The notes under the pieces are model-generated. The model made no database searches and had not been told where the DNA came from. It was given only the letters and a program-made list of their open reading frames with translations. Positions 36,239 to 44,388 of a stretch of DNA of 46,356 bases are shown piece after piece. A program made the translations under genes and the position numbers. The DNA is from Mycobacterium sp. 1554424.7 (GTDB lineage Bacteria; Actinomycetota; Actinomycetes; Mycobacteriales; Mycobacteriaceae), in NCBI RefSeq assembly GCF_001665295.1, contig NZ_LZSE01000019.1:1-46356 (forward strand), given 5' to 3'. Position 1 is the stretch's first letter. Each line of letters opens with the position of its first letter.

Positions 36239-37192
36239 TTAGGCGAGTGCGGGGTCCCACGGTTGTGGTGATAGGAACCGAGCGGCCCAACGCCCGGCAC
36301 TGATGAGGTGGGAGGTCTCTTCTCGCACAATGTTTCCCAGCTTTGCGGTGAATTCTCGTGGCAGTTCCAGGTTGGTCGTCGCAGCGATACCGAGCCGCTG
36401 GGTCAGGATGGGCTCGCCCAAGGGGGCATAGCGTAGCTCGTTGGAGTCAATTTCCTTGTGGCAGGCGGAAAGCGGCAGGACGCCGTAGACGAGACCGGCT
36501 CCGATGACCCGCTTGGTCAGCTGGAGAGAATCAGTAGCGAGACGCCAGCTGATCTTGACTTTCGTTCGCAGTGCCGCGTTTTCGATTAGGTTCCCGACGC
36601 CCGTGTGCGAGCGAGGAACCACGAGCGGCAGCCGTACGAGTTCGGTGAAGGTGACCACGCGCTCGGGATCGAGCTCCGACGTCGTTGCGCCCACGACGAC
36701 CAGATCTTCGGCTAGCAGATCGCGATAGAACACTCGCTCGTCGGGCACCGGATTGATCACGGCGACGTCGACTGCGCCTTTGAGCATGTCTTGGACAAGC
36801 TGATCGGTGCTTCCGGTCTCCATGTAGAAAGTCACCTTCGGAAACACAGCGGTCAAGGTGGACAGCAGCGGCGCGGCCAGGACTTCGACCGTTGTGTCGA
36901 GCAGTCCCAGGCGCACGCCGCGAGTTAGTCGCGCCAACGGCGATCCGGCGTATTGCATGGCGAGCTCAAGCTGGCGCAGCGGTGCCGCGGTCGATGCTCG
37001 CAGCCGTTCCCCCTCGTCGGTCAGCTGCACCCCACGCCGCGTCCGACGGAATAGAACCACTCCGAGGTCTTCTTCGAGCAGCCGGATCTGCCGGCTCAGC
37101 GCTGGCTGCGCGATTCCCAGCGATGCGGCCGCGCCAGTGATCGACCCCTCTTCTGCGATGCGCAGGAAGTACTTCAGCCGATGGGTGTCCAC
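36239..37192 (-). CDS. LysR-type transcriptional regulator
   Basis: The protein has 317 residues. The winged helix-turn-helix (about 1-62) reads LKYFLRIAEEGSITGAAASLGIAQPALSRQIRLLEEDLG in its core. The substrate-binding domain (about 92-300) includes GVRLGLLDTTVEVLAAPLL and VDVAVINPVPDERV. It starts at GTG (37190-37192). It is divergent from the SDR-sulfotransferase cassette with 170 bp between the starts. It is therefore the likely activator of that cassette, with an intermediate or substrate as co-inducer. The 170-bp gap has A/T-rich patches near the lysR start, but I could not define a convincing T-N11-A site. Confidence 0.9.
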   Translation of the reverse strand: MDTHRLKYFLRIAEEGSITGAAASLGIAQPALSRQIRLLEEDLGVVLFRRTRRGVQLTDEGERLRASTAAPLRQLELAMQYAGSPLARLTRGVRLGLLDTTVEVLAAPLLSTLTAVFPKVTFYMETGSTDQLVQDMLKGAVDVAVINPVPDERVFYRDLLAEDLVVVGATTSELDPERVVTFTELVRLPLVVPRSHTGVGNLIENAALRTKVKISWRLATDSLQLTKRVIGAGLVYGVLPLSACHKEIDSNELRYAPLGEPILTQRLGIAATTNLELPREFTAKLGNIVREETSHLISAGRWAARFLSPQPWDPALA

Positions 37193-37362
37193 TGCACACA
37201 GATATACCAGCCATCAAGGATCGGCATGACTAGGTTCCGCAATTGGTATTACCCCGCAGGTCGATCCAGGCTCTAACGTCGCTAAGCGAACGATGACGTC
37301 CTGACGCGATGCCGCGCTGATATGGCGCGCAGCCAATCGGACACGCGGTGAAGGGAGCCGTC

Positions 37363-38238
37363 ATGACCGTGCACGAAGAGCAGGACTGGGCACAAATACT
37401 CGGCTTCGACCGCTTGCCGGAGCACATCATCGGCAAGCGAGTCACCGAGCTGATGGACCTGTCGGGCAAGAAAGCATTCGTCACCGGCGCCGGGGGAGAC
37501 GGCCTCGGTCAGGCAATCGCCAACCGGCTGGCCGGCCTGGGCGCCGACATAGCACTCATCGGCCGCACGCTGGAAAAGGTGCAGCGGCGTGGTCGTGAAG
37601 TCGAGGAACGCTGGGGAGTCAAGACCGTTGCGATCCGCGCCGACATGTCGGACTGGGATCAAGTGCATGACGCCGTGCGCGAGGCGCATAGCGCGCTGGG
37701 CGGTCTCGACATCATGGTCAACAACCCAGTCATGGTCGCCGGTGGGCTGTTCGAGGATCAGACCAAGGAGCAAATCGACTTCACGGTGCTCGGCAGCCTG
37801 ACGATGATGATGTACGGCGCGCACGCCGCGCTGCAGTTCCTCCTGCCCCAGGGATCGGGCAAGATCATCAACATCGGTTCGGTCGGTGGCCGCATCCAGC
37901 AGCGGGGACTCGTCGTCTACAACGCCTGCAAGGCCGGCGTGATCGGCTTCACCCGCAACCTCGCCCACGAAGTGGCGTTGCGCGGCGTAAACGTTCTCGG
38001 CGTCGCACCCGGCATCATGCTCAACCCCCAACTCAAGCAGTACGTTCTGGATCCCCAGGACGACCAGGAGCTCGCGGGGCGTGGCGCGATCATCGAGGCC
38101 ATCACACAGCAGGTGCAGCTCGGCCGGGCCTCGCTGCCCGAGGAAGCCGCCAACATGGTCGCCTTCCTTGCCACCGAGGCCGCCGACTATCTGTGCGGCC
38201 AGACCATCGATGTCGCCGGCGGACAGTGGATGGGCTGA
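37363..38238 (+). CDS. Short-chain dehydrogenase/reductase
   Basis: The 291-residue Rossmann oxidoreductase has an unusual 33-residue N-terminal extension before the fold. The cofactor motif is TGAGGDGLG (about 41-49), the active site S173, Y186 and K190 (VVYNACKAG), and the usual NNAG motif is replaced by NNPV (120-123). The final GQTIDVAGGQWMG is typical. It would reduce a ketone or oxidise an alcohol with NAD(P). The ATG at 37363 follows AAGGGAG. The next gene begins 3 bp after the stop, so it is the first gene of an operon. Confidence 0.88.
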   Translation: MTVHEEQDWAQILGFDRLPEHIIGKRVTELMDLSGKKAFVTGAGGDGLGQAIANRLAGLGADIALIGRTLEKVQRRGREVEERWGVKTVAIRADMSDWDQVHDAVREAHSALGGLDIMVNNPVMVAGGLFEDQTKEQIDFTVLGSLTMMMYGAHAALQFLLPQGSGKIINIGSVGGRIQQRGLVVYNACKAGVIGFTRNLAHEVALRGVNVLGVAPGIMLNPQLKQYVLDPQDDQELAGRGAIIEAITQQVQLGRASLPEEAANMVAFLATEAADYLCGQTIDVAGGQWMG

Positions 38239-38241
38239 TCG

Positions 38242-39378
38242 ATGCCGGCCGTCAATGATCTCTTGCATGCCGCGGTCACCCAGACCGGTCTGGACGATTT
38301 CGGCGACGATTCCTTTCGGGAAGGCCTGGAGGTCCTGGTCGCGTCACTGCGTGACGAGGCCCGGCTCAACGTCAAAGGTGAGGCATTCATCTATCCGCGT
38401 CTCACCGGATACCTTGCCCAACGGCTGCAGGTCGAGGACTGGCACCGCCGCCATCCCGAGATTGACGAGGTTTCCCTCGCCGCTCCGCTGATCGGGTTGG
38501 GGCTGCCGCGAACGGGGTCGACGGCGTTGTCGATGCTGCTGGCGCAGGACCCCCAAGTTCGGTATCTGCGCAAGTGGGAGTCATCGCAACCCTGTCCGCC
38601 GCCGTCGACGGTGCACGGTGTCGATCCGCGCATCCCGCCGGGCAAAGGCGAGATGCTCGGCACTCGCCACCATGTGCCCACCGACGCCCACGGGCCGATG
38701 GAATGTCACGAGCTGATGGCATTGAGTTTTGCCTCCCACCTGTTCCAGTCGTTGGCCCAGATTCCTACCTATTCGGCGTGGCTGGTGGAGGACGCCGATC
38801 TCACGTCGGCGCTCGCCTATGAGCGTCGGGTGCTCAAGCTGCTGGCGTGGGGTGAGCCGACGCGGCCGTGGCGGCTCAAATGCCCCTCGCACGTGCTGTG
38901 GCTCGACCACCTCGACCGCGTCTTTCCCGACGCCAAATTCGTGATGACACACCGTGATCCGACCGACGTCATCCTGTCCGTGGCCGACCTGTATGCCGAC
39001 ATCATCGGCCAGTTCACCGACGACATCGACCGTGCGTATATCGGGCGGCTGAACGTCGAGCATTGGTCGACGGGCATGACCCGCACGCTGCAGTTCCGGG
39101 CTGCGGGCAACCATAACCGTTTCTACGACATCGACTTTCGCGCGATGCAAGCCGACCCGATCGGCGAGGTGACCGGACTGTACCGCTGGCTCGGCGAACA
39201 GGTCAGCGACGAATTCGAAAGCCGAATGAGCAGCTGGTGGGCGCAGGCAGCGGGCGAGCGTGAACCGAGCAGCCATGCCGACCCGGTTCAGTTCGGGATC
39301 GACGTGGACTCGGTACGGCCGCTGTTCGCCGACTACGTCGGCGCCTCCGCCCGCTGGACCGCACACGCCAAAACCTAG
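38242..39378 (+). CDS. PAPS-dependent sulfotransferase family protein
   Basis: The 378-residue protein has the 5'-phosphosulfate loop IGLGLPRTGSTALSMLL (about 84-100) and the 3'-phosphate motif FVMTHRDPTDVILSVADLY (about 233-251, with R238 and S246). These place it in the Sulfotransfer_3 group common in mycobacteria. A preceding helical region (1-80) is typical for this actinobacterial subgroup, found next to oxidoreductases in lipid or steroid catabolic loci. It may transfer sulfate to a hydroxyl or work in another group transfer. The substrate is unknown. The start lies 3 bp after the SDR stop. Confidence 0.86.
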   Translation: MPAVNDLLHAAVTQTGLDDFGDDSFREGLEVLVASLRDEARLNVKGEAFIYPRLTGYLAQRLQVEDWHRRHPEIDEVSLAAPLIGLGLPRTGSTALSMLLAQDPQVRYLRKWESSQPCPPPSTVHGVDPRIPPGKGEMLGTRHHVPTDAHGPMECHELMALSFASHLFQSLAQIPTYSAWLVEDADLTSALAYERRVLKLLAWGEPTRPWRLKCPSHVLWLDHLDRVFPDAKFVMTHRDPTDVILSVADLYADIIGQFTDDIDRAYIGRLNVEHWSTGMTRTLQFRAAGNHNRFYDIDFRAMQADPIGEVTGLYRWLGEQVSDEFESRMSSWWAQAAGEREPSSHADPVQFGIDVDSVRPLFADYVGASARWTAHAKT

Positions 39379-39385
39379 GAGAGTC

Positions 39386-40450
39386 ATGGCTGTTGATCTC
39401 ACTGGTCGCATTGACCCCTCGCGCGAACTCGTGTTCGCTTCGCGTCCCGACAACCCGGAGATGCGAGATTCGGTGAGCTTCTGGGTCGTCGACGATCGCG
39501 GCGAGCTCGGCCTGCCGCGGATCGGAATCGAAGCCGTCGCGGCCAATTGGGATGCCCACGACATCCAGGTGAACGTGGCCTACCCCGACGGACGGGTGTA
39601 CCGGCTGCGCACCAACGGCCCGTCGCTTCCGGCCGCGGGACCGGACGGTCGTCCCACAGTGCTGGGTGCGGGTGGGCTGGTGTTCCGCTGCATCGAACCG
39701 TTCACCACCTGGACGGTGACCTACGAAGGCAAGGCCGTGCAGACGTCATCATCTGAACTCGTCGACGGCAAAAAAGACGGCCCGCAGGTGGACATCGCCT
39801 TTCACGTCGAGGCGAACATGGTGGTGCCGCCGTGGATCCAGGGCGCGTTGCACACCGACGCCCGGGAAAAGTTGCGGACGTCCATCGAGGGCGACCTGAT
39901 GGGAGGCCCGCGTTACGAACAGCTGTTTGCCGCGACCGGGTCGGTGACAGTCGACGGCATCCGGCAGCGGTTCAGCGGCAGCGGTCTGCGCATCCGCCGC
40001 CAAGGGGTGCGCAAGCTGGCCGGCTTTTGGGGGCACGCCTGGCAGTCTGCGGTTTTTCCGAGCGGAAAAGCGTTCGGCTACATCGCCTATCCGCCGCGGC
40101 CTGACGGCCAGCCCACGTTCAACGAGGGCTACGTCTTTACCGGCGACGGACCGCTGATCCCGGCACGCGTCGTGCGGGCGCCGTGGCTGACGCGGTTGCA
40201 GGCCCTGGGCGAAGACGTGTCACTGGTATTGGAAACCAGCGACGGCGTCATCGCCGTCGAGGGCGAGACGGTGTTCTCCACCCACGACATCCATCACGAC
40301 GACGACTCCTACTCCGTACACGCCATGAAGAAAGAGATGCCCAGTTTCCCCGCACTGCAGCAAGCCGGCGTGCGCTACCGCTGGGACGGCGAGGAGACCT
40401 ACGGCATGCTCGAACGTTCCAACCCGCTCGACAAGATTCATCGGGACTGA
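39386..40450 (+). CDS. Conserved protein of unknown function (DUF7064-like)
   Basis: The 354-residue, beta-rich, soluble protein lacks a signal peptide. Segments such as DSVSFWVVDDRGELGLPRIGIEAV, FTTWTVTYEGKAVQ and SGLRIRRQGVRKLAGFWGHAWQSAVF resemble proteins tentatively placed in DUF7064/DUF7065, with a fold like that of CrtC/AttH hydratase-type lipocalins. The conserved tryptophans and the FxGHxW-like stretch suggest binding of a hydrophobic ligand. The ribosome site TAGGAGAG (39375-39382) precedes the ATG at 39386, 7 bp after the sulfotransferase stop. The assignment is from memory and tentative. Confidence 0.72.
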   Translation: MAVDLTGRIDPSRELVFASRPDNPEMRDSVSFWVVDDRGELGLPRIGIEAVAANWDAHDIQVNVAYPDGRVYRLRTNGPSLPAAGPDGRPTVLGAGGLVFRCIEPFTTWTVTYEGKAVQTSSSELVDGKKDGPQVDIAFHVEANMVVPPWIQGALHTDAREKLRTSIEGDLMGGPRYEQLFAATGSVTVDGIRQRFSGSGLRIRRQGVRKLAGFWGHAWQSAVFPSGKAFGYIAYPPRPDGQPTFNEGYVFTGDGPLIPARVVRAPWLTRLQALGEDVSLVLETSDGVIAVEGETVFSTHDIHHDDDSYSVHAMKKEMPSFPALQQAGVRYRWDGEETYGMLERSNPLDKIHRD

Positions 40451-40456
40451 ACTGCC

Positions 40457-41269
40457 GTGGCGGACAACAAAGTAGCTCTCATCACCGGAGCCGCGCGCGG
40501 GCAGGGCCGGGCCCACGCGGTGCGGCTTAGCGCCGACGGCGCCGACATCATCGCGGTCGACGTCGCCGGACGGCTACCGGACAGCGTCCCATATGAGTCG
40601 CCGACTCCCGATGATCTCGTCGAGACCGCACGGCTCGTCGAAGCCAACGGCCGACGCGCGATCACCGCGGCGATCGACGTGCGCGACGGCAAAAAACTGC
40701 ATACGGCCGTCGGCCATGCGGTCGCCGAACTCGGCCGCCTCGACATCATCGTCGCCAACGCGGGAATTTGTTGCCCGGCACCATGGGACCAAATCACGGA
40801 CCAGGCGTTCCGCGACACCATCGACACCAACGTGATCGGCACGTGGAACACCGTCATGGCAGGCGCTCACCACATCATCGGAGGGGGACGCGGTGGATCG
40901 ATCATCCTGATCGGTTCGGCTGCCGGCGTGAAAATGCAGGCGTTCATGGTGCATTACACGGCGAGCAAGCACGCCATCACCGGCATGGCCCGGGCCTTCG
41001 CCGCCGAGCTGGGCCGCTACAACATCCGCGTCAACAGCCTTCACCCGGGGGCCGTCGCCACCCCCATGGGAACGGGCCGTATGCGTCAAGCACTGCAGTC
41101 AGCGGCCGCGGCATATCCCCATTTGGAAGGCCTGCACAAGCCGCTACTCCCCGAGGGCATCGCGCAACCCGAAGACATCGCCGACGCTGTTGCCTGGTTG
41201 GCGTCGGACCAATCGAGATTCGTTACCGCATCAGGTGTTTCGGTCGATTTGGGTGTCGCCCACTGCTAG
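40457..41269 (+). CDS. Mycofactocin-type short-chain dehydrogenase
   Basis: This 270-residue SDR has glycine motif TGAARGQGRAHAVRLSADGAD (about 10-30), catalytic S154, Y167 and K171, and NAG 101-103. The GQGRAHAVRLA-DGADIIAVD pattern marks the mycofactocin-coupled SDR family, in which the NAD(H) is held tightly and re-oxidised through the redox peptide mycofactocin. That predicts alcohol oxidation. It starts at GTG 40457, 6 bp after the preceding stop, within the same operon. Confidence 0.88.
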   Translation: MADNKVALITGAARGQGRAHAVRLSADGADIIAVDVAGRLPDSVPYESPTPDDLVETARLVEANGRRAITAAIDVRDGKKLHTAVGHAVAELGRLDIIVANAGICCPAPWDQITDQAFRDTIDTNVIGTWNTVMAGAHHIIGGGRGGSIILIGSAAGVKMQAFMVHYTASKHAITGMARAFAAELGRYNIRVNSLHPGAVATPMGTGRMRQALQSAAAAYPHLEGLHKPLLPEGIAQPEDIADAVAWLASDQSRFVTASGVSVDLGVAHC

Positions 41270-41282
41270 CGAGAGGAGGGGT

Positions 41283-42053
41283 ATGCGCGGATTGCAGGGC
41301 AAGGCGTTCATCGTTGCGGGAGGCGCGACCGGAATCGGAGCCGGAACCGCCGAACGCCTCGCCAGCGAAGGGGCATCGGTCACCGTCGGTGACATCAATA
41401 TCGCCGGCGCCAGGTCGACCGTCGATCGGATCATACGATCCGGGGGGCGCGCGATCGCGGTCCAATTCGACCTTGCCGACGAGGTATCGGTCCAAGACCT
41501 GGTAGACATCACCATTGGCGAGTTCGGAACAGTCCACGGCCTGCACAACGTCGGCGCGGATCTGTCCGCCGAAAATCTTGGCCGCGACACCACCCTGCTG
41601 GACACCGATTTCGATGTCTGGCAGCGCACGCTCGATGTCAACCTGCTGGGTTACGTGCGTACCAGTCGTGCCGTTCTGCCGCGTCTGCTGGCGCAAGGCG
41701 GGGGCAGCATCGTCAACACTTCGTCGGGAGGCTCGCTGGGCACCGACCCGATGCACGTCGCCTACAACGCCGCCAAAGCCGCAGTAAACCAGCTCACCCG
41801 TCACATCGCGAACAATTGGGGCGCCCACGGAGTGCGGTGCAACGGCATCATGCCCGGGCTGGTCATGGGCGAGACCCAGCAGCGGCAGAATGATGTTGAG
41901 TTGCAGCAGATGTTCGTGAAGGCCGCCAAGGTGACCCGTCTCGGCGAACCACGAGACATCGCCGCCGTCACTGCCTTTCTTCTCTCCGATGAAGCCGAAT
42001 GGATCAACGGACAAGTCTGGTACATCGGCGGCGCATCTCACATGCGCCAGTAG
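41283..42053 (+). CDS. Short-chain dehydrogenase/reductase
   Basis: The 256-residue SDR has cofactor loop GGATGIG (13-19), D37 at the end of strand 2 (TVGDINIAG, NAD preference), active residues S147, Y161 and K165 (YNAAKAAV), and HNVGAD where most have NNAG. The end WINGQVWYIGGASHMRQ is typical. GAGAGGAGGGG immediately precedes the ATG (41283), and 13 bp separate it from the mycofactocin-type SDR. It is the last gene of the cassette; beyond it lies the repeat and tRNA scar. Confidence 0.88.
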   Translation: MRGLQGKAFIVAGGATGIGAGTAERLASEGASVTVGDINIAGARSTVDRIIRSGGRAIAVQFDLADEVSVQDLVDITIGEFGTVHGLHNVGADLSAENLGRDTTLLDTDFDVWQRTLDVNLLGYVRTSRAVLPRLLAQGGGSIVNTSSGGSLGTDPMHVAYNAAKAAVNQLTRHIANNWGAHGVRCNGIMPGLVMGETQQRQNDVELQQMFVKAAKVTRLGEPRDIAAVTAFLLSDEAEWINGQVWYIGGASHMRQ

Positions 42054-42152
42054 GCGGCGTTGCGCCTATTCTGGGTGGTTGCCGGGCGTCCTGCCCGCGC
42101 CGTCTACGCCCTGATACCGCTGCTCGGCCACGCTCAACTCCTCCATCGAAGC

Positions 42153-42223
42153 AGTGTCAAGGATCAACCGAAGTGAGTGTCAAGCATCAGCCGAAGTAGA
42201 AATGTCACGCATCAGTCGAGGTC
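42153..42223. repeat. Three imperfect 23-bp repeats
   Basis: The units at 42153-42175, 42176-42198 and 42201-42223 share (A)NTGTCANGNATCANNCGANGT. The first two abut; the third is offset by 2 bases. Arrays of this size at an element end act as transposase-binding sites in IS21-type elements, but no intact transposase gene is visible within the window. The 99 bp before them hold nothing I recognise. Confidence 0.6.
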
Positions 42224-42235
42224 ATACAGGTCATA

Positions 42236-42265
42236 GGGTGCCCCCGGCAAGGGTGCCCCCGGCAG
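42236..42265. repeat. Tandem duplication of the tRNA-Arg 3' end
   Basis: GGGTGCCCCCGGCA occurs at 42236-42249 and again at 42251-42264, identical at 14 bases and separated by one. The right copy contains the 3' acceptor strand of the tRNA. The left copy sits just outside the gene, as after insertion and loss of an integrating element. Confidence 0.65.
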
Positions 42266-42326
42266 GATTCGAACCTGCGACACCGGCTTTAGGAGAGCCG
42301 TGCTCTATCCCCTGAGCTACGAGGGC
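42254..42326 (-). tRNA. tRNA-Arg (anticodon CCT)
   Basis: The 73-nt cloverleaf on the minus strand has acceptor strand GCCCTCG pairing with CGGGGGC (one G-U), D-arm GCTCAGGGGATAGAGC, anticodon arm CGGCT-CTCCTAA-AGCCG giving anticodon CCT for AGG codons, and T-arm GCAGGTTCGAATCCTGC. The discriminator is A; the genome continues CCC, so CCA must be added after transcription. Confidence 0.95.
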
Positions 42327-42366
42327 GGACGGGCTGAGCTTACCGGGGAAGGCACACGAGGCGCGG

Positions 42367-43185
42367 TCACCGCAGTTCGGCGATGACCTTCGCGAAGGTG
42401 TCGAGCCGGTTGTCCTGCACGGTGAAGGATGTCAGCCCGTACTTTTCGCGCAGGCCGCGCAGCGTGTCGGCCATCTCGCGCGGCGACCCGCTGAGCACCG
42501 ACGGCATGGACAGCAACTGCTCATCGGACAGCTCGGGTGCGTACTGGCGGGTCATCCTCAGGTCGGGCGCGCTCTCGCCCTCGGGCGGCATCGCCGTGAT
42601 CACCATGTTCAGTTCCAGCGCGCCGAACCGGTCGCCGGCGGCATTGCGAACGAACGCGATGCGTTCGGCCAGCGGGTCGTCGACGTCGCGCACCCTGGCG
42701 CCGGTCAGCCCGATGATGTCGGCGTGCCGGGCGGCTATCGTCAGCACCCGGTCGCCGTTGCCGGCGATGAGGATCGGCGTCGTCGGCTGATGTTCCTTCA
42801 GGTACGTCGTCATGTGTTCGAGGTAGTCGACCCGCGCACCGGCACTCGGGTACGGCAGCTCGGCGGCCTCGAATTCCTCTCGGACATAACCGGTTCCGAG
42901 CCCGATCTCGAGGCGGCCCTCGCTCAGCACGTCGAGGGCCTGCAGGTCCCTGCTGAGCAGGGCCGGCTTGTAGAACGCGGCGTTGAGCACATACATGCTC
43001 AGCTTGATCTTGGTCGTCACCATCGCGACCGCGGTCAACGTCGGCGACGGTGCTGCCGCGCCGAGGTGGTCGGGCACGCACAGGATGTCGTAGCCCAGAT
43101 CTTCCGCCCTCTTGACCTTGTCGACCAACGCGGAGCGCGACTTGAAGAACCGCATGCTCAGCCCGAAGCGAAAATCCTTGCCCAC
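42367..43185 (-). CDS. F420-dependent luciferase-like oxidoreductase
   Basis: The 272-residue protein of the bacterial luciferase/LLM class reads FRFGLSMRFFKSRSALVDKVKRAEDLGYDILCVPDHLG across the first strands, followed by LGTGYVREEFEAAELPYPSAGARVDYLE and LIAGNGDRVLTIAARHADIIGL. The pattern corresponds to the mycobacterial F420 group of the MSMEG_2516 kind. F420 use is a family inference. The substrate is unknown. The GTG at 43183-43185 is chosen since GGAGG lies 6 nt upstream; TTG codons further upstream are less likely. Confidence 0.85.
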   Translation of the reverse strand: MGKDFRFGLSMRFFKSRSALVDKVKRAEDLGYDILCVPDHLGAAAPSPTLTAVAMVTTKIKLSMYVLNAAFYKPALLSRDLQALDVLSEGRLEIGLGTGYVREEFEAAELPYPSAGARVDYLEHMTTYLKEHQPTTPILIAGNGDRVLTIAARHADIIGLTGARVRDVDDPLAERIAFVRNAAGDRFGALELNMVITAMPPEGESAPDLRMTRQYAPELSDEQLLSMPSVLSGSPREMADTLRGLREKYGLTSFTVQDNRLDTFAKVIAELR

Positions 43186-43215
43186 CAACAACCTCCGTTC
43201 AACGACCAAAAACAG

Positions 43216-44271
43216 TTACCAGCTACGCGCCGCGGCTGCCAGCCCCCGCACCAGGGCGGAGGTGACTGGCGACAGGCCGTCGGCGCGCGGCAGCGGACTG
43301 CGCGGACTAAGACCCCGCACGCGGACCGATAGTTCCAGCTGCGTCCCGCCGTCGCGCACCCGGTTCACCGGGTTGTCGGGATGCAGGCCCCGCAGCTCGC
43401 GCGGGATGTCGTCGATGTCGGTGACGACCTGATAGCCGGGCAGCCGAACGTGTCGCGCCAGGTGGGCCGCCAGTGCGCGGTTGCGTCCGCCGGCGAGCAG
43501 CTGGGTGCCGCGCCCGATGCGCCCGTAGCCGTGCAGCGAGACGGCGACGTCGACATGGTGGAGAAACTCAGCCAGCCGCGGCGACTCGTCCGGGTGATAC
43601 AGCGCCGACGGCAGGTGGTGCGGGTAGCGGTCGGGATGGCGCACCACATACATCGACGCGTCGGCCGCCTCGGCGGCGCGTTCGGCGATGACGTCGGTCA
43701 TCTCTTCCAGGCCACCGCCGTGGATGGCGAGAAAACCGAATCGCGATCGTAGCCGATTCTCCTCCGTCACTCCCGGCTCGCTCAGGAGCGCCGAAAGCGA
43801 TTGCGGCGCAGTGGTTGTCGCGGCGACGGGTCGTGGCCAGCGCGAGGGATCCCACCGCCGCAGGAAGTCGATCCATCGCTGCGGCAACCCGTGCTGCGCG
43901 GCGCCGTCGATGATCCTGGGCAGATAACCCGGGCGGGGCGGGCCCGGGATCACCCGGTGATCGATGTAGACCCAGGCCGGTGACGGCCCGTCGCCGGTGT
44001 GGACGGTCAGCCGGTCGCGCCGGTAACGCACCGGCACGCCCTCGGCGCTGTCCAACGTCGCGAGGTCGTCGTCGGAGACCTGCCACACCACCCCGTGGAC
44101 CTCGTTGCCAGCGAACGGCTCGACGGTGGCCACGCCGCGCTGGTTGATCAGCCAGTCGTGGTCGGCCAACACCGCCGGGCGCGGATCGGCGGCGTCGGGG
44201 CAGCGCAGCGCCATCTGCCTGGCGCACAGATTCGACCCGTATGCGAAATAGGGGTGCCGGCGGGCCGGCAT
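43216..44271 (-). CDS. Gamma-glutamylcyclotransferase fused to a poly-gamma-glutamate hydrolase-like domain
   Basis: The 351-residue protein has two parts. Residues about 8-125 form an AIG2/GGCT-like domain with the substrate loop YFAYGSNLC (8-16) and the probable catalytic E77 (LDSAEGVPVRYRR). Residues about 172-345 match phage-type poly-gamma-glutamate hydrolases (PghP, zinc carboxypeptidase-like), with FLAIHGGGLEEMTD (H184, E189) and VAVSLHGYGR (H247) as likely zinc and catalytic residues. Both parts act on gamma-glutamyl bonds in known families. It starts at ATG (44269-44271). The ORF lies 30 bp before the F420 oxidoreductase start. Confidence 0.85.
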   Translation of the reverse strand: MPARRHPYFAYGSNLCARQMALRCPDAADPRPAVLADHDWLINQRGVATVEPFAGNEVHGVVWQVSDDDLATLDSAEGVPVRYRRDRLTVHTGDGPSPAWVYIDHRVIPGPPRPGYLPRIIDGAAQHGLPQRWIDFLRRWDPSRWPRPVAATTTAPQSLSALLSEPGVTEENRLRSRFGFLAIHGGGLEEMTDVIAERAAEAADASMYVVRHPDRYPHHLPSALYHPDESPRLAEFLHHVDVAVSLHGYGRIGRGTQLLAGGRNRALAAHLARHVRLPGYQVVTDIDDIPRELRGLHPDNPVNRVRDGGTQLELSVRVRGLSPRSPLPRADGLSPVTSALVRGLAAAARSW

Positions 44272-44388
44272 CTAGGCGGTCACCGTCTGGGCGCTGAGAT
44301 GTTGGTCCAAGCTAACTCCCGCGAGCCTCTCCACAGACGACGACGTTCCCATCCTGCCGTACCGGGTGACCCGCGCGCTACGGCCCGA

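Noticed and set aside
37193-37362. LysR T-N11-A binding site in the lysR/SDR divergent gap
   Set aside because: Several weak partial dyads (for example around 37230-37255) can be drawn, but none is clearly better than chance by eye.
42054-42170. Degenerate transposase C-terminus read as a plus-strand frame ending at an AAGTGA stop
   Set aside because: A frame is open but its translation matches no transposase motif I can recognise, so only the repeats are reported.
42054-42253. CRISPR-like array suggested by the three 23-bp repeats
   Set aside because: The units abut or are offset by 2 bases, so there are no spacers of constant length, and no cas genes are visible.
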